Assembly (NCBI GenBank): GCA_902581145.1
Contig: CACHNE010000001.1
Span: 95,326-159,325, forward strand
Length of the DNA stretch: 64,000 nt
Source of the DNA: an uncultured Bacteroidota bacterium
Lineage (GTDB): Bacteria > Bacteroidota > Bacteroidia > Flavobacteriales > Flavobacteriaceae
Reading direction: 5' to 3'
Made by a program: the position numbers and the translations under genes. Shown piece by piece: positions 40,307 through 48,697 of the stretch. The notes under the pieces are model-generated. The model did not search any database, had not been told where the DNA came from, and was given only the letters and a program-made list of their open reading frames with translations. The first letter of the stretch is position 1. Each line of letters begins with the position of its first letter.

Positions 40307-41092
40307 ATGAATGAAATAGATGCTATTATACTAGGTGTTATTCAAGGTTTAACAGAATTCTTACCAGTATCATCGAGTGGCCACCTTGAAATTACAAGAG
40401 AATTACTCAATACAAATCAACTACCGTCTGATAATTTATTGATGACGTCTGTTTTGCATTTTGCTACCGCCCTAAGTACAATTCTGGTATTTAGAAAAGA
40501 TATATATGATTTGATCAAAGGATTGTTTGACAAAGAAAATAAAACCAGTAAATCATATGTAATCAAGATTTTAATAGCCATAGTTCCTGCTGGACTTGTA
40601 GGGTTTTTATTAAGTGATCAAATAGAATTTTTATTCTCGGGAAATATGACTCTCGTAGGTATAATGCTAATTATAACCGGAACACTACTTTTTCTGACAA
40701 AAATTTTAAAAACCAAAAATTTTAAAATATCTAAAGTTCATGCACTTATTATTGGATTATCTCAAGCATTTGCCGTTATTCCTGGAATTTCAAGATCTGG
40801 AGCCACAATTTGTACCTCACTTTTTTTAGGAAATAATAAAAGTGAGGCAGCTAAATTTTCTTTTTTAATAGTTATCCCGGTAATATTTGGAGCAATACTA
40901 AAAGATATTTTATCAGGAGATATTTTTGATAATGAAATCAAAATCTCAATACTAATAATTGGGTTTATATCTTCATTTTTTACTGGAGTTTTGGCATGTA
41001 AACTAATGTTGAAAATAGTAGCAAATAATAACTTGATATATTTTAGCTTCTATTGTTTTCTTTTGGGAATTATTTCGATTTTTATAATTTAA
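40307..41092 (+). CDS. uppP: Undecaprenyl-diphosphate phosphatase
   Basis: IQGLTEFLPVSSSGHLEITRELL; VIPGISRSGATICTSLFLGNNKSEAAKFSFLIVIPVI. Confidence 0.95.
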   Translation: MNEIDAIILGVIQGLTEFLPVSSSGHLEITRELLNTNQLPSDNLLMTSVLHFATALSTILVFRKDIYDLIKGLFDKENKTSKSYVIKILIAIVPAGLVGFLLSDQIEFLFSGNMTLVGIMLIITGTLLFLTKILKTKNFKISKVHALIIGLSQAFAVIPGISRSGATICTSLFLGNNKSEAAKFSFLIVIPVIFGAILKDILSGDIFDNEIKISILIIGFISSFFTGVLACKLMLKIVANNNLIYFSFYCFLLGIISIFII

Positions 41093-41097
41093 AATAA

Positions 41098-41778
41098 ATG
41101 AACTTAGATTTTCAAAATGGTGAAATAATTCTAATTGATAAAGAATTAAATTGGACTTCATTTGATGTTGTGAGTAAGCTCAGAAATTCAATAAAAAAGA
41201 AGCTTGATTTAAAAAAAATTAAGGTTGGTCACGCAGGGACACTTGATCCTCTTGCAACTGGACTACTTATTATATGTACAGGGAAAATGACAAAAAGAAT
41301 TGACGAATTTTCATGCTTAAATAAAACTTATACCGGAAAAATAACTATTGGGTCCACTACCCCTTCTTACGACCTTGAAACCAAACCTAATGTATATTAC
41401 CCAACGGATCATATAAATGACGAATTAATACTAAATACTGCAAAGAAATTTACCGGAAAAATCTTACAAAAACCTCCCATTTTTTCGGCAGTAAAAAAAG
41501 ATGGAGTAAGATTATACAAACTCGCAAGAAGAGGTGTAGATGTAAAAGTTGAAAAAAGAGAAATCACAATTCATGACTTTACAATTACATCCATAAATTT
41601 TCCAGAAATAGAGTTTTCTGTTTGCTGCAGCAAGGGAACTTACATAAGATCTCTTGTAAACGATTATGGTAAAGAATTAGGGTCTGGAGCACATCTTTCA
41701 GAACTTAGAAGAACATCCATAGGAGAATATTCAGTTGATAAGTCGTATAAATTGATGAGTTTTATCAGAAAAATATAA
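41098..41778 (+). CDS. truB: tRNA pseudouridine(55) synthase
   Basis: IDKELNWTSFDVVSKLR...KVGHAGTLDPLATGLLIICTGKMTK; QKPPIFSAVKKDGVRLYKLARRG. Confidence 0.95.
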   Translation: MNLDFQNGEIILIDKELNWTSFDVVSKLRNSIKKKLDLKKIKVGHAGTLDPLATGLLIICTGKMTKRIDEFSCLNKTYTGKITIGSTTPSYDLETKPNVYYPTDHINDELILNTAKKFTGKILQKPPIFSAVKKDGVRLYKLARRGVDVKVEKREITIHDFTITSINFPEIEFSVCCSKGTYIRSLVNDYGKELGSGAHLSELRRTSIGEYSVDKSYKLMSFIRKI

Positions 41779-41779
41779 C

Positions 41780-43399
41780 TTAAAATTTAATTTCCTTAGA
41801 GTGTATCTGGGTTGATTTATCGTAAGAAATATTTTTCAATATCAAATTTATGGCATCAATTCTTGCATCAATCTTTCTGTCTGCACTAATAATATTCCAA
41901 GGTGCTGTCTTAGTATTTGTTTTTTTAAACATCTCATCTTTATACTTGGTGTATTTATCCCAAAGTTTTTGAGCTTTACTATCAACCTCTGTAAACTTCC
42001 ATTTTTTTAATGAACTAGCCTTTATCTCATTAAACCTCTTTTGCTGAGTATTTTTAGAAATTGAAAAGTATACTTTTAATAATATAATATCATCGTCAAT
42101 TATCATCTCTTCAAAGGCATTGACATGATTCATAAAATTAGAATACTGCTCTTTTGAGCAAAAACCATTGACAGGCTCAACAACCGCTCTATTATACCAC
42201 GATCTGTCAAAAAAAACTATTTCCCCATGCTTAGGAAAATGTTGAACATATCTTTGAAAATACCATTGCCCCTGTTCAGTCTCAGACGGTTTTGGTAGAG
42301 CAATAACCCTAAGTTTCCTTGGATTAAGATTTTGAATTGCTCTTCTTATTGCTCCTCCTTTTCCTGCAGCATCTCTTCCTTCAAATACAACTATCACTTT
42401 TTTATTTTTTTCATAAACCCAGTTTTGAAGCTTTATCATTTCCAATTGTAACTTTTTTGATCTTCTTTCAAACTTAACATAGCGAAGTGTTTTGATCAAA
42501 GTTGTATCATCTCTTGACAATAAATTAATTAAGGCCTTATCTTTATTTAATAATTTTAAATCTTTGGTTGAATAGTTGATTTTTTTCTCATTTTTGACAG
42601 CTTTTGGTTTTAATTTGATGTTTTCGATTTCTTTCAATTTTTTAAATTTTGATAGCACATATTTTATTGAATTTACTCTTGCATCTAGCTTATCATTACT
42701 GTCTATAATTTTCCATGGTGCATATTCCATATTAGTCTCAGAAAACATTTTTTCTTTGTACTTAGTGTAAATATTCCATCTTTTCTGCCCCTCCATGTCA
42801 ACATCACTAAACTTCCAAGTTTTTAGCGGATTTGATAATCGATTTATGAACCTTATTCTTTGTTCCTTTTTTGAAATAGAAAACCATAATTTCAATAATA
42901 TAATTCCATCGTCAACCAACATTTTTTCAAAATTATTGACTTGATTCATGAATAATTCATAATCATTTTTTTTACAAAAACCCATTACAGGCTCCACAAT
43001 AGCTCTATTATACCAGCTTCTGTCAAAGAAAACCATCTCACCAGGATTAGGCATCTGCTTAAGATATCTTTGAAAATACCACTGACCTTTTTCTATATTG
43101 GTTGGTTCAGCCAAAGCAACAACACGTGAATTTCTTGGGTTTAAATGCTCGACAAATCTTTTAATCGCACCTCCTTTTCCAGCCGCATCACGACCCTCAA
43201 AAATTACACACAACCTTTTATTATTATTTATAATCCAATTTTGAAGATTAACTAGATCAGTTTGTAAGGCAACGATTGCTTTATTGTAATTACTTTTTTG
43301 AATAATTTTATTGTAGCGCTTCTCCGATAACTTTTCTTTGAGTAAAGACAAAAAATCATCTCTTTCATTGTGCTTATTTAATTCTTCAAATGATAACAT
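41780..43399 (-). CDS. Tandem-domain PPK2 family protein (polyphosphate:AMP phosphotransferase-like)
   Basis: Two PPK2 modules, each with VIFEGRDAAGKGGAIKR / VVFEGRDAAGKGGAIRR and FFDRSWYNRA(I/V)VEPV. Confidence 0.9.
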   Translation of the reverse strand: MLSFEELNKHNERDDFLSLLKEKLSEKRYNKIIQKSNYNKAIVALQTDLVNLQNWIINNNKRLCVIFEGRDAAGKGGAIKRFVEHLNPRNSRVVALAEPTNIEKGQWYFQRYLKQMPNPGEMVFFDRSWYNRAIVEPVMGFCKKNDYELFMNQVNNFEKMLVDDGIILLKLWFSISKKEQRIRFINRLSNPLKTWKFSDVDMEGQKRWNIYTKYKEKMFSETNMEYAPWKIIDSNDKLDARVNSIKYVLSKFKKLKEIENIKLKPKAVKNEKKINYSTKDLKLLNKDKALINLLSRDDTTLIKTLRYVKFERRSKKLQLEMIKLQNWVYEKNKKVIVVFEGRDAAGKGGAIRRAIQNLNPRKLRVIALPKPSETEQGQWYFQRYVQHFPKHGEIVFFDRSWYNRAVVEPVNGFCSKEQYSNFMNHVNAFEEMIIDDDIILLKVYFSISKNTQQKRFNEIKASSLKKWKFTEVDSKAQKLWDKYTKYKDEMFKKTNTKTAPWNIISADRKIDARIDAINLILKNISYDKSTQIHSKEIKF

Positions 43400-43402
43400 A
43401 AT

Positions 43403-43780
43403 TTAGAACGGAAGATCGTCTAAGTCTTCATCATTTGTTTCAGATGCAGGCTCAAATGGACTTAAATTATCGAGTGGGGGTAAGTCATCATCAGAACTAG
43501 AATTTTCTAAAAGTTCTATTCTCCACCCTTGAATCGAATTAAAATATTTTATTTCCTTAGTTTGTGGATTCTCCCATTCTCTACCCCTTAGATTAATACC
43601 AACTTTAACATTTTGACCAATCTCAAATTTATTTAACAGATCAGTTTTATCTTGGATAAATTCAATGGATAGTGTTTGTGGATATTGCTCATCGGTTGAA
43701 ACAACCAATTCTCTTTTTTTAAAAGTTGCACTGATTTCCTGAACTTCTCCTATAACCTTGATTGACCCTTGTACTTCCAT
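43403..43780 (-). CDS. DUF3127 protein with SSB-like acidic C-terminal tip (EDLDDLPF)
   Basis: MEVQGSIKVIGEVQEISATFKKRELVVSTDEQYPQTLSIEFIQDK...NLRGREWENPQTKEIKYFNSIQGWRIE; ends ...NDEDLDDLPF*. Confidence 0.88.
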   Translation of the reverse strand: MEVQGSIKVIGEVQEISATFKKRELVVSTDEQYPQTLSIEFIQDKTDLLNKFEIGQNVKVGINLRGREWENPQTKEIKYFNSIQGWRIELLENSSSDDDLPPLDNLSPFEPASETNDEDLDDLPF

Positions 43781-43888
43781 ATATATTTATTTTTATAGTA
43801 AATATGAAGATAGATAATAAATAAGAATTATTGAAGTTAAATTTATATATTAACTAATTATATTTAATATCAATAAGTCTAAATTTTA

Positions 43889-45025
43889 ATGAAAAATAAC
43901 AAAAACAAAAACTGGCTGATAATACTTTTATCGTCAATTATTGTGTCATTTATTTTATGGAATACTTATGTTTTTGTTCAGAACTATAAAACTGAGGAAA
44001 GAAATAAGATGGAGTTGTGGTCATTAGCAACACTAGAGCTTATTGATATTGAGGGGGAAATTTCAAATCTAACATTAGAAGTTCTTAAAAAGAACAAAAC
44101 AACACCGATGATCAAAGTTGATAATAGTGGTAAAATTGAAATTAATAACATTGTTGATTTAAATATTTCTGATTCCCTAAAAATAAATAATTTGATTAAA
44201 AAGTTTAGCTCAGAGAATGAGCCCATAAAAATTTATTTGTCTGGGAATCATATTTCAACTTTGTACTATGGAAATTCAAATTTGCTAAATAAACTCAAAT
44301 TTTATCCTGCTGCTCTTCTATTAATAGCTGGTGTATTTGGTTTTATTGCTTTTTTATTTTTTAGAAGTTCAAAAATTGCTGAAATGAATTTATTATGGTC
44401 TGGTATGGCCAAAGAGACCGCTCATCAAATTGGGACTCCCCTTACTTCACTTATGGGTTGGATAGAACTTTTAAAAAATAAGCCTAGTGAAAAAAAATAT
44501 TTAAAAGAAGTTGAAAAAGATTTACAACGTCTAAATATTATTTCTGAAAGATTTAATAAGATTGGTTCAAAACCAAAATTGGATAAGACTAACATATATG
44601 ACGAAATTGAAAAAACAATGGATTATTTAAGAGCAAGATTAAGTAAAAAGATCAATTTAGAATTAGATAATTCAAAACAAGAAATCTATGTTGAATTGAA
44701 TAAACAATTATTTAGTTGGAGTCTAGAAAATATCATTAAAAATAGTATTGACGCAATCAAAGAAAAAGGTAAAGTTACCATTAGAGTGTCAAAAGTTGAT
44801 GAATACGTAAAAATATTTATCATAGATAATGGAGTTGGCATAAATAAATCTATAAGAAATAAAATTTTTAACCCTGGGATCACAACAAAAGAAAGGGGTT
44901 GGGGATTAGGTCTATCGCTTGCCAAAAGAATTATTGAGGAATATCATAATGGGGAAATAAAGGTTGAAGAATCCTCAATCGGTCAAGGAACAAAAATGAT
45001 GATTAAATTAAAGGGAATTGAATGA
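43889..45025 (+). CDS. Sensor histidine kinase
   Basis: WSGMAKETAHQIGTPLTSLMGWIELL (H-box), SLENIIKNSIDAI, WGLGLSLAKRIIEEYH. Confidence 0.9.
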   Translation: MKNNKNKNWLIILLSSIIVSFILWNTYVFVQNYKTEERNKMELWSLATLELIDIEGEISNLTLEVLKKNKTTPMIKVDNSGKIEINNIVDLNISDSLKINNLIKKFSSENEPIKIYLSGNHISTLYYGNSNLLNKLKFYPAALLLIAGVFGFIAFLFFRSSKIAEMNLLWSGMAKETAHQIGTPLTSLMGWIELLKNKPSEKKYLKEVEKDLQRLNIISERFNKIGSKPKLDKTNIYDEIEKTMDYLRARLSKKINLELDNSKQEIYVELNKQLFSWSLENIIKNSIDAIKEKGKVTIRVSKVDEYVKIFIIDNGVGINKSIRNKIFNPGITTKERGWGLGLSLAKRIIEEYHNGEIKVEESSIGQGTKMMIKLKGIE

Positions 45026-45406
45026 AGTTGAAATCAGCTTTGCAGTTTCACGAAAATCCGAATCTGATAATTTTACCTTATTGGAAAAATTAGCATCAAT
45101 CATTGTGTTTAAGGGGATTAAGTGGACATGTACATGAGGAACTTCAAGACCAATCACGGTAATTGACACTTTTTTACATTCGATGACTTTTTTTATTGAT
45201 TTAGCAACTATTCGAGAAAACAACATCAGATTTTTGTACGTTGATTCGTCTAAATCAAGAATATCATCAACTTCAATTTTTGGAATACATAATGTATGAC
45301 CTGTTGAATTTGGATTTATATCAAGGAAAGCTAAAAATTCATCGTTCTCTGCTACTTTATAACAGGGAATTTCACCATTAATAATTTTACTGAAAATTGT
45401 CGGCAT
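45008..45406 (-). CDS. HIT family protein
   Basis: TIFSKIINGEIPCYKVAENDEFLAFLDINPNSTGHTLCIPK...VPHVHVHLIPL. Confidence 0.95.
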   Translation of the reverse strand: MPTIFSKIINGEIPCYKVAENDEFLAFLDINPNSTGHTLCIPKIEVDDILDLDESTYKNLMLFSRIVAKSIKKVIECKKVSITVIGLEVPHVHVHLIPLNTMIDANFSNKVKLSDSDFRETAKLISTSFNSL

Positions 45407-45880
45407 TTATCGAGTGATTTCAACTATTTCAAAATTAATCACTCCACTAGGTACGTTTATTTGAGCAACTTCTCCAACAGCTTTACCTAATAGACCCTTT
45501 CCGATGGGAGAGTTTACAGAAATTTTACCTTTGGATAAATCTGCTTCACCGTCAGCAACAATCATATAGTCCAACACCATACCATTAACCTGATTTTTGA
45601 TTTTAACCTTTGACAATACTAGAACTTTAGAATTATCAAGTTGAGATTCATCAATAACTCTAGCATTTGAAAGAGTTTCTTCTAGCTTTGAAATTCTCAT
45701 TTCTAGCATGCCTTGGGCTTCTTTTGCAGCATCATACTCGGCATTTTCACTTAAATCTCCCTTGTCTCTTGCCTCAGCAATAGCATTTGATGCTTTTGGT
45801 CTTTCAACATCTTTAAGATGATTTAATTCATCTTTTAATTTTTTTAGACCTTCAGCTGTATAATATGAAATTTTACTCAT
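45407..45880 (-). CDS. greA: Transcription elongation factor GreA
   Basis: MSKISYYTAEGLKKLKDELNHLKDVERPKASNAIAEARDKGDLSENAEYDAAKEAQG; track ORF extends N-terminally to 45931. Confidence 0.94.
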   Translation of the reverse strand: MSKISYYTAEGLKKLKDELNHLKDVERPKASNAIAEARDKGDLSENAEYDAAKEAQGMLEMRISKLEETLSNARVIDESQLDNSKVLVLSKVKIKNQVNGMVLDYMIVADGEADLSKGKISVNSPIGKGLLGKAVGEVAQINVPSGVINFEIVEITR

Positions 45881-45942
45881 ATCAATGGTTTTTAGTTTGT
45901 TTCTCTTATAAAAGAAAAATCTCGCTTTCACGAGACCTAAAT

Positions 45943-45950
45943 CAAATATA
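45943..45950 (-). promoter_or_regulatory. Bacteroidota-type -7 element (TATATTTG) for greA-HIT
   Basis: CAAATATA on + strand, 62 nt upstream of the likely greA ATG. Confidence 0.5.
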
Positions 45951-45976
45951 CAAAATATTTAAATCATACTTATTTA

Positions 45977-46423
45977 TTGTATTTTTATCAGGTGAAGCAA
46001 GTAAATTTATTATACTTTATCCTATTTATATTATTTGTAGGCTGTGTTAAAAACATTAATGATTCTCGATGTAATTTTCTTCTTGATTTGGATATATATT
46101 ATGAGATAAATCTAAATTTACCTCAGTATAATGAACTAAATTTTATTAGCAATTCAGTTTATATTCCTAATGTAGGTAACGGCGGGATAATTGTTGTAAA
46201 CTCTGGCACTGGTTTTCTTGCATGGGATGCCGCAGATCCAAACCATACCAACCTACCATGCTCAATTTTAAGTATTAACGGATTAGAAGCAACTTCTAGT
46301 TGTGCTGAACAAAACACCTATAGTCTAATCACTGGACAGTCTATAGGTATTGCCTTGACATGTTCATTAAAACCTTACAGAGTTGAGGTTAATGGAAATA
46401 TATTGATAATCACTAGCTTTTAA
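45977..46423 (+). CDS. Small lipoprotein with degenerate Rieske-like fold
   Basis: Lipobox-like LFVGC; YNELNFISNSVYIPNVGNGGIIVVNSGTGFLAWDAADPNHTNLPCS...SLKPYRVEVNGNILII resembles flavobacterial Rieske-like lipoproteins. Confidence 0.5.
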   Translation: MYFYQVKQVNLLYFILFILFVGCVKNINDSRCNFLLDLDIYYEINLNLPQYNELNFISNSVYIPNVGNGGIIVVNSGTGFLAWDAADPNHTNLPCSILSINGLEATSSCAEQNTYSLITGQSIGIALTCSLKPYRVEVNGNILIITSF

Positions 46424-48540
46424 AGTTTGAATGTTAGTCCTAGTAAAAAATTTCTCTTAGCTTGAGGATAATAACCGGTTCCTTCAATAGTTGTGATTAA
46501 ATTAGGATCTGACCATGTATCGTCATAAGTGTAATAATAACCGTTTGATACATATTCTTTGTTAAAAATATTATTAATCATTGCCGTAAATATAATTTCA
46601 CTAAAATAAGCTGAGTTTTTTATCGTATATAAGATATTTAAATCTGTAGTAGAATATGAACTTAGCTTGGAGATATTCGATTCAGTATTACTCATATATT
46701 GATTTCCAACAAATTTATTCAATAATGTGAAAGTTAAATCCTGAGATGCACTAAACTGAATACCAGCTGAAGAGATGACATTTGGTGAAAATGAAATATC
46801 TGTATCACCCCAATCTGTAATTACTCCATTGTAATTAGTCTTATAGTCTATATTTTTATTTTCGCTAAGACTAATGTTTGCAGAAATATTTAGTTTGTTG
46901 GTAGCCTTAAATACAGACTCTAATTCAATACCCGTTCTGTAACTCTTACCACTGTTTTCTCTAATGGGTGAACCAACATCATCTAAAGCTCCTGTTAAAA
47001 CTAGCTGATTTTTGTAGCCCATATAGTAGAGATTAGAATTAAAGAAAAACTTTTCTGAGTTATATTTCCACCCTAATTCATAATCGATTAATTCTTCTGG
47101 CTGAATATTGATATTGTTTTCAAAATCACTTCGAGTTGGTTCTCTATGTGCCTTTGAAAGAGAAAAATAGATTTTATTCTTTTGATTTATGTCATAATTT
47201 AATCCTGCTTTTGGATTAAAAAATGAATATTTTTTATCGACAACTAATTGATCAATATTTGAAGTACTTCCTGAAGTCTGATAATCAATATTTCTAAGTT
47301 GTAAATCTGCATAAATGCTAACATCATTAGAAATCTGATAAATTGATTTTATAAAATTACTAAAGTCTTTTTTCAAACCATTTCCATTATAAAAAAGATC
47401 TGTGAACTCAATATCACCTGAATTTTGTGACCATATTGTTTCTCCAAAATGATCTCCATCATATTCACTGTATGTCGAGCCAAAAATTATATTATTATTA
47501 TTTTTTAAATAATTTAACGTGTAATTAATAACATAAAATTGATTGTCTAGCCACTTTCTTGTAATAAAGTCTTCACTTCCATTTTCATTATACTGCTCAT
47601 AATACCCCCTACCATTTGTAAGATTCAATCCTAAATTTGATGAAAGAATTTCAGAAAATGACTGGGTCCAATGAAATTGAAAATGATCTTGCTTATAATT
47701 ATCAACTTCATTCTCATGAAACCTTTCTACTCCGTTTAAATCATAATAAAGACCTGATGGATTATAAGTTCTGTTGTTTTCTAATGTCTGAAGATCAATA
47801 CCATTCCAAGCTTGGTAGGTTATTTCATGTCCTCCAAAATTTAAAAACTTTAATAATGTTTTATTTTTCTTGTATGAAAGCTGAAGAAAATAAGATTTTA
47901 AATCTGATGAGGCTCTATCAATGTATCCGTCAGAATCTATTTTTGAAAGTCTACCTGAAAATTCGATAGTCTCTTTCAACAAACCAGTGCTAAACCTAAA
48001 ATTATTTTTAACAGTTTTAAAACTTCCTATTGTATTAGCACTTTCAAAGTATGGGTTTTGAGAAATTTTATCAGTTAAAATATTAATACTTGCTCCAAAA
48101 GCACTTGATCCGTTAACAGAAGTTCCTATACCCCTTTGAACTTGTAAATTCTCAACAGATGATGAGAAATCAGGTAAATCTACCCAGAAGGTTCCTAATG
48201 ATTCAGCATCATTATAAGGAATTCCATTGATAGTAACATTCGTTGACTGTGAGTTAACCCCTCTTATTCTAATTCCGGTATAACCAATACCAGCACCCGC
48301 GTCCGAAGTAGTAACTACATTAGGTAAAAAATTTAATAAAATGGGAATATCTTGACCTAAATTCCTTTTTGAAATTTCTTCTTTTGAAACATTATTAAAC
48401 GCTATTGGGATATTGTCTTTAACCCTTACTGAAGATACAATTACTTCTTCTAGATTTTGAACCTCTAGCGAATCTAAAACGGATTCTTGTGCGCTTAGCG
48501 ATAAGCTAAAAGCCAATAGAACAAACACAAATTTTTTCAT
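46420..48540 (-). CDS. TonB-dependent outer-membrane receptor, predicted thiamine/TPP-related uptake (riboswitch-controlled)
   Basis: Signal peptide; plug GIRIRGVNSQSTNVTINGIPYNDAESLGTFWVDLPDFSSSVENLQVQRGIGTSVNGSSAFGASINI; TPP riboswitch in its leader. Confidence 0.88.
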   Translation of the reverse strand: MKKFVFVLLAFSLSLSAQESVLDSLEVQNLEEVIVSSVRVKDNIPIAFNNVSKEEISKRNLGQDIPILLNFLPNVVTTSDAGAGIGYTGIRIRGVNSQSTNVTINGIPYNDAESLGTFWVDLPDFSSSVENLQVQRGIGTSVNGSSAFGASINILTDKISQNPYFESANTIGSFKTVKNNFRFSTGLLKETIEFSGRLSKIDSDGYIDRASSDLKSYFLQLSYKKNKTLLKFLNFGGHEITYQAWNGIDLQTLENNRTYNPSGLYYDLNGVERFHENEVDNYKQDHFQFHWTQSFSEILSSNLGLNLTNGRGYYEQYNENGSEDFITRKWLDNQFYVINYTLNYLKNNNNIIFGSTYSEYDGDHFGETIWSQNSGDIEFTDLFYNGNGLKKDFSNFIKSIYQISNDVSIYADLQLRNIDYQTSGSTSNIDQLVVDKKYSFFNPKAGLNYDINQKNKIYFSLSKAHREPTRSDFENNINIQPEELIDYELGWKYNSEKFFFNSNLYYMGYKNQLVLTGALDDVGSPIRENSGKSYRTGIELESVFKATNKLNISANISLSENKNIDYKTNYNGVITDWGDTDISFSPNVISSAGIQFSASQDLTFTLLNKFVGNQYMSNTESNISKLSSYSTTDLNILYTIKNSAYFSEIIFTAMINNIFNKEYVSNGYYYTYDDTWSDPNLITTIEGTGYYPQAKRNFLLGLTFKL

Positions 48541-48592
48541 GAATATATAGTTTAAGTTAAGTGGAGTGTTTACAAAAACTACATTGAAATTA

Positions 48593-48670
48593 TCAATTTC
48601 CTAAACAGCATTACCTGTTCCAGGTTCAATGGGTATAATCTCAGCCTTCAAAGCACCCCTATTAATTGAA
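48593..48670 (-). ncRNA. TPP (thiamine pyrophosphate) riboswitch
   Basis: Minus strand TTCAATTAATAGGGGTGCTTTGAAGGCTGAGATTATACCCATTGAACCTGGAACAGGTAATGCTGTTTAGGAAATTGA: conserved GGGGTGC, CTGAGA, ATACCC, GAACCTG, GGTAATGC and closing P1. Confidence 0.95.
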
Positions 48671-48671
48671 A

Positions 48672-48679
48672 CAAATTTA
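48672..48679 (-). promoter_or_regulatory. Bacteroidota-type -7 element (TAAATTTG) immediately upstream of the TPP riboswitch
   Basis: CAAATTTA on + strand, 2 nt from the riboswitch P1. Confidence 0.5.
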
Positions 48680-48697
48680 CAAATTTTAAGTAAATAA

